DNA of 12,725 nt from positions 1-12,725 of the forward strand of contig JAMOOS010000128.1 of NCBI GenBank assembly GCA_027065245.1. Direction: 5' to 3'. This document shows, in pieces, positions 1 to 7,184 of this stretch. The notes beneath the pieces were generated by a model. That model made no database searches. It was not told the DNA's origin and worked only from the letters and a program-made list of their open reading frames with translations. Positions within the stretch are counted from its first letter, which is position 1. Each line of letters begins with the position of its first letter. The position numbers and the translations under genes were made by a program. Source of the DNA: Desulfuromonadaceae bacterium (GTDB lineage: Bacteria > Desulfobacterota > Desulfuromonadia > Desulfuromonadales > Desulfuromonadaceae).

Positions 1-1
1 C

Positions 2-1198
2 GACGATCCTGGGCTTTCGTGCCACGCCCAGGCCATAGAGACTATTCTTAACCAGGATTTTATCGTTCCCCTGGCAGCATGGCAGCAGCTGGCATTGCTC
101 ATAGTGTGCGCCATACTCGGCCATTTACTGTTTTTCCGTTTTACCGGCACCGTGCCGGCATTGCTGAGTGCTGGCGGTCTGCTGTTAGTTGTACTGCTGA
201 GCAGCCAGCTTGCCATGCAAGCGGGGCTATGGATAAGATCGCCGGAACTGCTGGCCATGATTCTGGCGCAGATCGGTGCCAGTATGATACTGCTGAAATT
301 TTACGAGAAAAGTCGCAACGACTGGGTAACTTCGGCATTTGGCAAATATCTGTCGCGCACCGTGGTGGAGCAACTGGTCAAAGGGGATATCAACCTCAAC
401 ATGGAAGGCAAACACCAGCAATTAACCATTCTATTTGCCGATATCCGCGCCTTTACCACCTTGGCGGAAAGCATGAGCGCCCAGCAGGTTACCCGACTGC
501 TCAACCGCTATTTTGCCGCCATGGTGCCATGTATTCAGGCCCAACAAGGCACGGTGGACAAATTGATCGGCGATGCCATAATGGCCTTTTTCGGCGCTCC
601 GGTACCCAGCAGCAAACATCCGCAACAGGCAGCCCAGGCGGCATTGCACATGCTGGAAACCCTGCGCCAGTTGCGAGACAACAGCGACATAGAGCAACTG
701 CGCCAATTGGAGATCGGTATCGGCATCAACAGTGGCGAAGTAACCGTGGGCAATCTCGGCTGCGAGCAGTTTATGAACTATACCGTGATCGGCGACGCCG
801 TCAATCTGGCCTCAAGAGTGGAGGGACTGAACAAGATATACGGCTGCCACATTCTGCTTACCGACAACACTGCAGAACACCTGGATGATTCGCTGGTATT
901 ACGTGAGGTGGATCAGGTGGTGGTAAAAGGGAAGGAAACTGCCACCACCTTGTACGAGCTGGTGGGCTACCGCGCAGCTATAACGAAAGAGCAACTGCAA
1001 ACACTGGAACATTTTGCCACAGCGCTGCAGCATTACCGACAACAGCAATGGTCTGCCGCGCTGGCGGAACTGGAACAGGTTTTAACGCTGAGTCCACATG
1101 ACGGGCCGGCCACATTATACCGGCAACGCTGCCGCCAGCTACAAGCACAGCCGCCAGCACCGCAGTGGGACGCCATCACCCGCTTTACGAGCAAGTAG
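2..1198 (+). CDS. CHASE2-linked class III adenylate/guanylate cyclase, 5' end outside the window
   Basis: Membrane-bound cyclase that should make cAMP (or cGMP) in the cytoplasm in response to a periplasmic CHASE2 sensor. The frame is open to the left edge, so the first TTG/ATG codons inside are not the real start and 398 residues are visible. Residues about 1-23 (pattern HAxAIxxIL) match the end of a CHASE2 domain. Three membrane helices follow (about 29-46, 52-70, 78-94), then the catalytic domain. Metal-binding Asp are D147 (FADIR) and D191 (GDAIMAFFG), with substrate Lys K187; N268 and R272 sit in GDAVNLASR. Thr261 occupies the place of the purine-selecting Asp of class IIIa enzymes, which is typical of class IIIb, so the ATP preference is inferred. 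A TPR-like tail (ALQHYRQQQWSAAL) ends the protein. Its 3' end overlaps the convergent HD gene by 14 bases. Confidence 0.93.
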   Translation, partial: DDPGLSCHAQAIETILNQDFIVPLAAWQQLALLIVCAILGHLLFFRFTGTVPALLSAGGLLLVVLLSSQLAMQAGLWIRSPELLAMILAQIGASMILLKFYEKSRNDWVTSAFGKYLSRTVVEQLVKGDINLNMEGKHQQLTILFADIRAFTTLAESMSAQQVTRLLNRYFAAMVPCIQAQQGTVDKLIGDAIMAFFGAPVPSSKHPQQAAQAALHMLETLRQLRDNSDIEQLRQLEIGIGINSGEVTVGNLGCEQFMNYTVIGDAVNLASRVEGLNKIYGCHILLTDNTAEHLDDSLVLREVDQVVVKGKETATTLYELVGYRAAITKEQLQTLEHFATALQHYRQQQWSAALAELEQVLTLSPHDGPATLYRQRCRQLQAQPPAPQWDAITRFTSK

Positions 1199-2024
1199 CC
1201 GGAACGGCCATGGTATCGAGCTGTGCCAAGTTGGCCCGCAACTGGCGCATATACGGGCTGGAAGAGCAACCGAAGTATTTCTGCAGCGAGAGTTCGTGAT
1301 TACCCATTTTTTCCAATCGTGGCAACACGCTATGGCGAATAAACGCGGCCGAAGAACCTAACAGATGGGCATAACTGTCAAACACCACAAAACCGGCGGC
1401 ACGCAACCGTTCCAGACCGTGCCAGGCATAGGCTTCGGCAAACTCCTCGTACAGCAACGGCAGACTGTCGATGTAATTCTCGGCAGAAACCTGCGCCAGC
1501 AAATCGGCACTGGCCAGCATACCGTCCAGACCGGAATACGGCGCCGCGATTTCAGCCAACTCGTCTGTCACACCCAAACGGGTAGCATCTATAAGCTGCG
1601 CCACCAAGTGGCACTGGTCGTTGGTCCAGTCGGGCTTACCGGCCAGATACTGCCGGGCCAGGCGCTTGCTTATTTCCACATGCTCAAAGGTATACTGTCC
1701 ACCGCGACCCCCAACCACGCCAACAGGCTTGAGATAACCACTATCGTGAAACAGTGCCGCACACGCCAACACACGCACAGCCAAGCCGTCACAACGCTGC
1801 CCCCTGCGGCGGCAATCACCCAGCATTATCTGCATGGCAACGGTAAATACCGCGTAAATATGACGGACATCGTGGTACGGCACCTGACACGGCTGGCGAT
1901 TCAGCAACTCGCCGCGGTACATGGCTTCCACGTCCTCCAGCAACTCCAGCAACAGCTGCTGTTGAGCCGGAAAATCGCGCTCAATCAATTCACGCACACT
2001 TTTGGCGTTATGTTCAATCTTCAC
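1185..2024 (-). CDS. HD-domain phosphohydrolase with PDE-like YHDxxH motif
   Basis: Predicted soluble metal-dependent phosphohydrolase of 279 residues. The HD pair is H93-D94 (AALFHDSGY). Upstream, Y50-H51-D52-x-x-H55 resembles the YHNxxH signature of class I cyclic-nucleotide phosphodiesterases, where the first His is the general acid and the second a metal ligand. H115, D146 (LIDATR) and D174 (ASADLL) are further possible ligands. That it hydrolyses cyclic nucleotides is inference from this pattern and from the convergent cyclase gene; another HD phosphohydrolase activity is possible. I chose the GTG start because AGAGGA lies 6 bases before it and it begins 2 bases after the HD-GYP stop, implying translational coupling. 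An in-frame GTG at 2063 would add 13 residues but lies inside the upstream gene. Confidence 0.82.
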   Translation of the reverse strand: MKIEHNAKSVRELIERDFPAQQQLLLELLEDVEAMYRGELLNRQPCQVPYHDVRHIYAVFTVAMQIMLGDCRRRGQRCDGLAVRVLACAALFHDSGYLKPVGVVGGRGGQYTFEHVEISKRLARQYLAGKPDWTNDQCHLVAQLIDATRLGVTDELAEIAAPYSGLDGMLASADLLAQVSAENYIDSLPLLYEEFAEAYAWHGLERLRAAGFVVFDSYAHLLGSSAAFIRHSVLPRLEKMGNHELSLQKYFGCSSSPYMRQLRANLAQLDTMAVPATCS

Positions 2025-2026
2025 AC

Positions 2027-3199
2027 TTAATCCTCTTGTACCTGCTGATGCAGACGTTGGCACAAAACCGCCATCTCGTCCCGATGTTCCAGCACCAAGG
2101 CTACCAGGTCAGCATCAAACTGATCACCAGCGCCATTGGCGATTATTTCAAACACCTTGTCCAGTCGCAGCGCTTCACAACTGGTCTCACTCTCTCCCGC
2201 CACATATTTTGGATAATCACGCCGCGACGACAATGCGTCAAACACATCAGCAACGGCAATTATTTTAGCCAGTTGCGGGATATGCTCTCCATCGACACCG
2301 GCGGGATAGCCATTGCCGTCCATCCGCTCATGATGACTAGAGGCAATTTGCGGTAACTCCACCAGGTGACGCGGCAAACGCATCCGCTCCAGTATCCTCC
2401 CGGTCCACAACGGATGACTCTGCATAATAGCCAGCTCATCGGCATTAAAACGACCATTTTTGGTCAGCACCCGGTCAGGTACGGCAATTTTACCCAGATC
2501 ATGCAACAGAGAGGAGTATTTGAGTACATCGAGGCTAGTTTCATCCAAACCCACCAGGCGACCGATAAACAGGGCGTATTCGGTAACCCGGTGGGAATGA
2601 CCGGCGGTAAGCTTGTGCTTGGCGTCCATGGTTTCAGTAAGGGTGCGGATGAAGCTTTCAAAGCCCTGACGCAACTCCTGAATGAGCTGGAAATTTTCCA
2701 GCGCCACGCCTACCTGCGCCGCGCACACCTGCGCCAGCTCCTGATCTTTGGCGGAAAACAGATCATCACTCTTATTGATCATCTGCAGCACGCCCTTGAG
2801 CTCACCGCCGCGATTGAGCACCGGATAGCACAGCACCGTTTTAGTCACATAGCCCGATTTTTCATCCCAGCTAGAATCGAAATCGGGGTGGCTGGCGGCA
2901 TCGTGCACCAGCAGCGGCTGCTGCTGTTGAGCGCATTTCCCGGCCAGGCCAACCCCCACCGGGATTCGAATCTGCTTACTCAGCCCCTGGGCAACCTTGG
3001 TCCACAACTCGTCGGTCACCTCATCAAGGAGGAACAGACTGGTACGGTCGACTTCCATGATTTGTGACACATGGCGAACAATGGCCAGGAACAGATCGTC
3101 AAAACTGCTCTGGCTGTTGAGCAGCAACGCCATCTCCTGCACTTGCCGGAAACGGCTGAGATCGTGTTTCAAACCAGCTATAGTCTCATCGGCTGACAT
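2027..3199 (-). CDS. GAF and HD-GYP domain protein, probable c-di-GMP phosphodiesterase
   Basis: Cytosolic signalling enzyme of 390 residues, expected to degrade cyclic di-GMP under control of an N-terminal GAF sensor. The GAF domain spans about 27-172 and ends in a helix leading into the HD-GYP domain (about 180-370). All hallmark motifs are present: H233-D234 (HDLGKIAVPD), H262 (SHPLWTGRIL), HHERMDGNGYP at 289-299 carrying the GYP residues, and D318 (ADVFDALSSRRDYP). Nothing indicates loss of activity; hydrolysis of another cyclic dinucleotide cannot be excluded. The ATG is preceded by GGAGAA at 8 bases. It is first in a two-gene leftward unit with the HD/PDE-like gene and is divergent from the K+ channel. 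A candidate promoter lies about 150 bases upstream. Confidence 0.93.
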   Translation of the reverse strand: MSADETIAGLKHDLSRFRQVQEMALLLNSQSSFDDLFLAIVRHVSQIMEVDRTSLFLLDEVTDELWTKVAQGLSKQIRIPVGVGLAGKCAQQQQPLLVHDAASHPDFDSSWDEKSGYVTKTVLCYPVLNRGGELKGVLQMINKSDDLFSAKDQELAQVCAAQVGVALENFQLIQELRQGFESFIRTLTETMDAKHKLTAGHSHRVTEYALFIGRLVGLDETSLDVLKYSSLLHDLGKIAVPDRVLTKNGRFNADELAIMQSHPLWTGRILERMRLPRHLVELPQIASSHHERMDGNGYPAGVDGEHIPQLAKIIAVADVFDALSSRRDYPKYVAGESETSCEALRLDKVFEIIANGAGDQFDADLVALVLEHRDEMAVLCQRLHQQVQED

Positions 3200-3305
3200 A
3201 AATTTGCTTCTCCACTGTTTTCAACGCCGACACAACACGCCAGGAGCCTGCCGGGCTTTACGAATCGAAGCGAAAAAAATTAACTGGTCGAGGACAGATT
3301 TTCGC

Positions 3306-3319
3306 TCGTTTGAAAACGA
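3306..3319. promoter_or_regulatory. Short palindrome, possible operator
   Basis: TCGTTT and AAACGA form a perfect 6-base inverted repeat around a 2-base centre, in the presumed leader of the HD-GYP gene between two divergent genes. The position suits a regulator site but no known regulator is recognised. It could be chance. Confidence 0.2.
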
Positions 3320-3351
3320 ATAGCCGTAGCCATTTGTCGAAAAGGAGCGTA

Positions 3352-3379
3352 AATATAAACCGAGCAGACGGTTTGGCAA
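3352..3379 (-). promoter_or_regulatory. Candidate sigma70 promoter for the HD-GYP / HD operon
   Basis: Read on the minus strand, TTGCCA (3374-3379, 5 of 6 to consensus) is followed after 16 bases by TATATT (3352-3357, 5 of 6). It points towards the HD-GYP start, giving a leader of roughly 145 bases. Its presence also argues that the potassium channel gene does not begin at an upstream ATG at 3310. Based on consensus matching by eye only. Confidence 0.45.
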
Positions 3380-3421
3380 CCGATTCATGGAAAGCCCGAC
3401 GGGCTGCCAGCATGAAACAAC

Positions 3422-3451
3422 TTGCCGACGCAAGCCAGTGCCCAATATACC
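3422..3451 (+). promoter_or_regulatory. Weak candidate promoter for the K+ channel gene
   Basis: TTGCCG (3422-3427), an 18-base spacer and TATACC (3446-3451) lie just before the preferred channel start, which would leave a leader of only about 14 bases. Both hexamers match 4 of 6 consensus positions. Weak evidence. Confidence 0.2.
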
Positions 3452-3471
3452 CTTTTTGTCGCGAACGATAT

Positions 3472-4311
3472 ATGAAAAAGCGCACAGACGCAAAAAACGG
3501 ACCACCTCCGCCCGGCTGGCGCAACCGCCTGCACGAGATAATCTTTGAGGCGGAAACACCAGCCGGCAAGCTGTTCGATATTCTTCTCATTGTCAGTATC
3601 CTGTGCAGTGTGGCGGTGGTGATGCTCGACAGCGTAGCCCGCTATCAGCACAGTTTCGGCGCAGCGCTCACTGTAGCTGAATGGCTGTTTACCCTGTTGT
3701 TTACGGCGGAATACCTGCTGCGCCTCGCGTGCATCGGCCGTCCCGTCAAGTACGCGCGCAGTTTTTTCGGCGTGGTCGACCTGCTAGCGATTCTACCCAG
3801 CTATATCGCACTATTCGTACCGGGCACCCAATATCTGCTGGTGATTCGCGTACTGCGTATCCTGCGCATCTTCCGCATTCTGAAACTGGTGCAGTATCTG
3901 GATGAAGCCAACCATCTGCTGCGCGCCCTGCGTGCCAGCGGGCGCAAAATAGCGGTGTTTCTGTTCACCGTCGCCACCCTGGTAGTGATATTCGGCTCAC
4001 TAATGTACGTGGTGGAAGGTGAGGCTAACGGTTTCACCAGTATTCCACGCAGTGTCTACTGGGCCATTGTCACTCTCACCACCGTCGGCTACGGCGACAT
4101 CGCCCCCCAGACCGATATCGGCCAGATGTTGGCAGCGCTTATTATGGTTCTCGGTTACGGCATCATCGCTGTACCCACCGGCATAGTTACGGTTGAACTG
4201 TCCCACAGCTCCCGCCAGCGCGAGGTCTCCACCACCGCCTGCCCCGAATGCGGCAGCGAAGGACACGACAGCGACGCCAGCTACTGTAAATACTGTGGTG
4301 CGCCGCTGTAA
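3472..4311 (+). CDS. Voltage-gated potassium channel with C-terminal zinc ribbon
   Basis: Inner-membrane K+ channel subunit of 279 residues, expected to form tetramers. S1 is about 35-54, S2 67-87, S3 99-116. S4 (123-141) carries regularly spaced charges R126, R129, R132, R135 and K138. S5 is about 158-182, the pore loop holds the selectivity filter TVGYGD at 204-209, and S6 is about 217-243. A cytoplasmic tail ends in a CxxC...CxxC ribbon (C257, C260, C272, C275) that probably binds zinc. The frame is open back to 3310, but family similarity begins near WRNRLHEIIFE and a promoter-like sequence lies upstream, so I prefer the ATG at 3472; there is no clear Shine-Dalgarno, so the start is uncertain (ATG 3412 is the alternative). 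It is divergent from the HD-GYP gene. Confidence 0.92.
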   Translation: MKKRTDAKNGPPPPGWRNRLHEIIFEAETPAGKLFDILLIVSILCSVAVVMLDSVARYQHSFGAALTVAEWLFTLLFTAEYLLRLACIGRPVKYARSFFGVVDLLAILPSYIALFVPGTQYLLVIRVLRILRIFRILKLVQYLDEANHLLRALRASGRKIAVFLFTVATLVVIFGSLMYVVEGEANGFTSIPRSVYWAIVTLTTVGYGDIAPQTDIGQMLAALIMVLGYGIIAVPTGIVTVELSHSSRQREVSTTACPECGSEGHDSDASYCKYCGAPL

Positions 4312-4320
4312 TCAGCCGTA

Positions 4321-4413
4321 TTAACCGAGCACCCCCTGCTTCAGCGCCAGCAACGTCGCCCCGCTGACAATCACCCACAGAATGGTACCCTGGGCAAAGG
4401 TAGGCTGATCGAA
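4321..4413 (-). pseudogene. Possible 3' fossil of a membrane-protein gene
   Basis: On the minus strand a short frame without a start ends at TAA (4321-4323). Its last ~20 residues (TILWVIVSGATLLALKQGVL) read like a final transmembrane helix. The frame stays open back to a stop at 4432-4434 (36 codons), but its upstream part overlaps the LysR-like remnant on the other strand, so the fossil probably ends near 4400. The family is not recognised and a chance open frame is possible. Confidence 0.25.
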
Positions 4414-4518
4414 GTGCCCACCCGCCTCAGCTTAAAACGTGAACTAAGCATTGTCACGCACCGCAAACGCAGCCACAGTCGCCTGCTTGATGCCTGCATG
4501 GAGATACTCTGTCGCTAA
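4393..4518 (+). pseudogene. 3' fossil of a LysR-type regulator gene
   Basis: Reading + in the channel's frame, beyond its stop, a start-less stretch ends at TAA (4516-4518). It has the look of the last part of a LysR-family effector-binding domain: GRLIEVPTRLSLKRELSIVT, then HRKRSHSRLLDACMEIL, matching the usual 'G-L-v-vP...R-lsiV-Hr-r..S....' pattern of that C-terminus. The helix-turn-helix part and most of the effector domain are absent, so this is a decayed or deleted gene. The family call rests on pattern memory only. Confidence 0.35.
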
Positions 4519-4550
4519 GGCAGGGTATCGACCCACTTCCTAAACACCAT

Positions 4551-4596
4551 AAAAAAACCGGCGGGGAAAGGCGCAATGCACACCTCCCCGCCGGTT
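4551..4596 (-). terminator. Rho-independent terminator of the FKBP gene
   Basis: AACCGGCGGGGA (4556-4567) and TCCCCGCCGGTT (4585-4596) form a perfect 12-base GC-rich stem with a 17-base loop. On the minus strand the stem is followed by a run of T (A-run at 4551-4557 on +). It lies 20 bases after the FKBP stop. On the + strand there is no T-run, so it probably works in one direction. Confidence 0.9.
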
Positions 4597-4616
4597 GTCA
4601 TCTAATAAACGGTGAA

Positions 4617-5441
4617 CTACTTCTTGTTCTGCTCTGCCTTGGCCGCTTTATCCTGTTGAGCTTTAAGCTGGGCTTTGATCTTCTCCACCATCTGCGCCGC
4701 CGCATCCTTAGACGCGTCTTTTATCTCCGGCATCACATCCAGCAGTTCAATCTCAAATACCAGTACCGAATTAGGCTCGATCACCTTGCCGGCGCCGCGC
4801 TCACCGTAAGCGAGGTTGGGCGGTACAAACAACTGCCATTTGGAGCCTACCGGCATCAGTTGCAGCGCCTCTGTCCAACCGGCGATAACACGATCAACGG
4901 GGAACTCCGCCGGTTTGCCGCGATCGTAGGAACTGTCGAACTGGGTACCGTCGATGAGCGTACCGCGATAATTGACGCGCACTACGTCGCTGGCCTTGGG
5001 CTTTTTGCCTGTACCTTCCTTAATAACTTTGTACTGCAGACCGCTCTTAAGGGTTACCACGCCTTCTTTCTTGGCATTTTCTTCGAGGAATTTCTTACCG
5101 ATGGTGGCATTCTTCTCGGCCATGGCCTTCATCTTTTTTTGCCGTTTTTCCATCAGCACTTTCTGGAACTCCTGCATCACCTTGCCACGCTCTTCCAGGC
5201 TGATACGCGCATCCTTGCCCTGCTGGGCATCCCGGGCGCCTTCCACAACAACATCAAGCAACAGTTCAAAATCGTTTTCCTTGAAGTTCCGGGCGATATC
5301 GTAGCCGACACTGTAACTGACCTTCTGATTCAAGGTCTCCAATTTGGTATTGCCGGTTTTAGCAGACTGTTTGTTCCCCTGCTCGTTGCAGCCAGATACA
5401 GCCAGTGCAGACACAACCAATAAAACGATCCATAGACGCAT
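4617..5441 (-). CDS. FkpA/Mip-type FKBP peptidyl-prolyl isomerase, predicted lipoprotein
   Basis: Periplasm-facing prolyl isomerase/chaperone of 274 residues. The N-terminus is a signal peptide ending in lipobox VSGC with C18 as the lipidated Cys and Asn at +2, so outer-membrane anchoring is likely. Residues about 32-128 form the helical dimerisation domain of FKBP_N type (VSYSVGYDIARNF, then a long charged helix). The FKBP domain is about 129-236, with VNYRGTLIDGTQFDSSYDRG, VIAGWTEALQLMPVG and LAYGERGAG; aromatic active-site positions Y158, F168, W189, Y212 and F229 are kept. A Lys/Ala-rich tail (about 240-274) extends beyond the usual end. I chose the ATG at 5441 because it directly begins the signal peptide and follows AAGGA; an in-frame upstream ATG at 5504 would bury the signal. 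Single gene, divergent from the metal ABC operon, with its own terminator. Confidence 0.94.
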   Translation of the reverse strand: MRLWIVLLVVSALAVSGCNEQGNKQSAKTGNTKLETLNQKVSYSVGYDIARNFKENDFELLLDVVVEGARDAQQGKDARISLEERGKVMQEFQKVLMEKRQKKMKAMAEKNATIGKKFLEENAKKEGVVTLKSGLQYKVIKEGTGKKPKASDVVRVNYRGTLIDGTQFDSSYDRGKPAEFPVDRVIAGWTEALQLMPVGSKWQLFVPPNLAYGERGAGKVIEPNSVLVFEIELLDVMPEIKDASKDAAAQMVEKIKAQLKAQQDKAAKAEQNKK

Positions 5442-5583
5442 AGACAACCATCCTTTTTCTGCTAGTATTTTCCATAAACTGTGCGAATCCTGCATCCGCA
5501 ACAAAAAAACATGACCAAACTACCTTTTACGTATAAAATTGCCAACCAAAAACTGCCTGTTTTTTCTAATGTGAGGTATTTTT

Positions 5584-6456
5584 ATGATCATACGCATTGC
5601 CATACTGTTTCTGCTGCTGAGCGCTGGCTGTGCATCGGCACAGCAGCGGGCTCTGCATCTGGCGGTGAGCATCGCGCCGCAGCGCTATCTGCTGCAGCAA
5701 CTGGTCGACACAGATGCCAGCATTGATGTGCTGGTACGCAACGGCCAGAATCCGGCCACCTGGGAGATAACCCCGCGTCAGATGATGGCGTTGGCACAGA
5801 CGGACGCCCTGTTTCGTATCGGCGTGCCGTTTGAACGCATCTACCTGCCCAAACTGCGGCGCAACTTTCCGGCGCTGAAAATCTACGCTGTGCACAGCGG
5901 CATCAAGCGCTATCCTTTTGCCGCTGCTGAGCACGCCACGGCGGACAACATCGACCCGCATATCTGGCTCGACCCGCTGCTGGATATCCGCATGGCGGAG
6001 AATATGGCGGCAGCGTTAGCGGAGCTGGATCCCGACAACAGTGCCATCTACCAGCGCCGTTTGAAACAGGTGCGCCGCGAGTTTGAACAACTGCACCGGC
6101 GCATTGCGACGTTGCTTGAGCAGCACCGCGACGGCTGTTTCATGGTATTTCATCCGTCGTGGGGCTACTTTGCCCGCCGCTACCACCTGTGCCAGCTGGC
6201 CATCGAACTGCACGGCCGCCAGCCGCGTGGCGCCGCCTTGGCGCGCATTATCGACAGCGCCCGCGCTCACCACATCGGCACCATTTTTGTGCAGAGCCAG
6301 TTCAGCCGCAAAACCGCTGCCGCCGTTGCCGCCCAGCTCGGCATCAAGGTGGAAACCCTCGACCCGCTGCCGCAAAATCTGGCCGCCGGACTGCTGGAAA
6401 CAGCGCAAAAACTCAGCCACGCTCTGGAGCAGCAATGTCAGCCATCATCTCACTGA
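5584..6456 (+). CDS. Metal ABC transporter substrate-binding protein, ZnuA/TroA-like
   Basis: Periplasmic binding protein (290 residues) that should deliver Zn2+, Mn2+ or another divalent metal to the importer encoded downstream. The signal peptide covers about 1-19; cleavage may follow ASA (A19) or an atypical lipobox SAGC with C16. Family motifs: NPATWEITPRQM (57-68), DPHIWLDP (125-131) with H126, FHPSWGYF (189-196) with H190, FVQSQFS (235-241) and LDPL with D260. Where most ZnuA/TroA proteins have a first metal His (PHTYEP-like), this one has Ala58. The long His-rich loop of classical ZnuA is absent. GAGG lies 8 bases upstream of the ATG. First gene of a three-gene operon, overlapping the ATPase gene by 22 bases. 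The metal cannot be decided from sequence. Confidence 0.9.
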   Translation: MIIRIAILFLLLSAGCASAQQRALHLAVSIAPQRYLLQQLVDTDASIDVLVRNGQNPATWEITPRQMMALAQTDALFRIGVPFERIYLPKLRRNFPALKIYAVHSGIKRYPFAAAEHATADNIDPHIWLDPLLDIRMAENMAAALAELDPDNSAIYQRRLKQVRREFEQLHRRIATLLEQHRDGCFMVFHPSWGYFARRYHLCQLAIELHGRQPRGAALARIIDSARAHHIGTIFVQSQFSRKTAAAVAAQLGIKVETLDPLPQNLAAGLLETAQKLSHALEQQCQPSSH

Positions 6457-7184
6457 AACAGGTCTGCTTCAGCTACCGCCACCAGCCGGTGCTGGAACAG
6501 ATCAACCTGAACATCGACAGCGGCGAGTTTCTCGGCATTGTCGGTCCCAACGGCGGCGGCAAAACCACTCTGCTCAAAATAATTCTCGGCCTGCTCAGCC
6601 CCACCAGCGGCACGGTTACGGTGCTGGGCACCACGGCGGACAAGGCACGCACCCGGCTGGGCTACGTACCGCAGTTTGCCACTTTTGACAGTGCTTTCCC
6701 CATTTCGGTACGCGCTACCGTGCTGCAGGGACGGCTGGGCTGCGCCACGGCGCGCTGGCGTTACAGCCGCCACGACCACGCCATCGCCACCCGGGTGATG
6801 GAGGAAACCGATGTCGCGGCTCTGGAGCGCCGCCCCATGGCGGCGTTGTCGGGCGGACAGCGCCAGCGGGTACTCATCGCCCGGGCGCTGGCGTGCCAAC
6901 CGGAAGTGCTGCTGCTGGATGAACCCACCGCCAATGTCGACCCGGATCACGGCGAATCAATTTTTGAACTGCTGCAACGGTTGCACCGGCAGATGACCAT
7001 TGTCCTCATCTCCCACGACATTGCGTTTATTTCACGCGCCGTTACCAGTGTGGCGTGCCTGAACCGCACCCTAGTACGCCACCCGGTAACAGCGGCGGAC
7101 AGCTGTGCCAGCAACCATCTCTACTCAATACCGGTGAACCGCATCGACCACGCCACCTGCCTGCACAACGGGGGAAACGAGTGA
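6435..7184 (+). CDS. Metal ABC transporter ATP-binding protein, ZnuC-like
   Basis: Cytoplasmic ATPase subunit (249 residues) powering the metal importer. Walker A GPNGGGKTT (37-45), Q-loop Gln80 (YVPQ), signature LSGGQ (138-142), Walker B VLLLDEP (158-164) and switch H194 (ISHD) are all present, so it should be active. After the core is an about 45-residue tail with Cys and His (SVACLNRTL...) typical of Zn/Mn-type ATPases. The ATG at 6435 lies inside the end of the binding-protein gene and is preceded by GGAG at 6 bases. The frame is open further upstream, but those positions are antiparallel to no domain and lie within the binding-protein gene. It shares GTGA with the permease gene. Confidence 0.94.
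   Translation: MSAIISLKQVCFSYRHQPVLEQINLNIDSGEFLGIVGPNGGGKTTLLKIILGLLSPTSGTVTVLGTTADKARTRLGYVPQFATFDSAFPISVRATVLQGRLGCATARWRYSRHDHAIATRVMEETDVAALERRPMAALSGGQRQRVLIARALACQPEVLLLDEPTANVDPDHGESIFELLQRLHRQMTIVLISHDIAFISRAVTSVACLNRTLVRHPVTAADSCASNHLYSIPVNRIDHATCLHNGGNE

Noticed and set aside
79..888. Open frame of 269 codons inside the cyclase gene
   Set aside because: Out-of-frame reading of the cyclase, Arg/Gln-rich with no motif.
1365..2030. Long + strand open frame opposite the HD gene (221 codons)
   Set aside because: It is a shadow of the HD gene: no recognisable domain or ribosome site, whereas the minus frame has clear motifs.
2366..3067. Long + strand open frame opposite the GAF-HD-GYP gene (233 codons)
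   Set aside because: Shadow of a gene with complete catalytic motifs; no domain seen.
3310..3471. Upstream extension of the K+ channel from an ATG at 3310, with AAGGAG near 3342-3347
   Set aside because: The extra 54 residues resemble nothing, and this part holds promoter-like sequence for the opposite gene. No start codon sits at the right distance from AAGGAG (an ATA at 3355 is not credible).
4656..5423. Long + strand open frame opposite the FKBP gene (255 codons)
   Set aside because: Shadow of a clear FKBP lipoprotein; Leu/Phe-rich because it mirrors a Lys/Glu-rich gene.
5505..5583. Zur or MntR operator ahead of the metal ABC operon
   Set aside because: I found no convincing palindrome matching either consensus.
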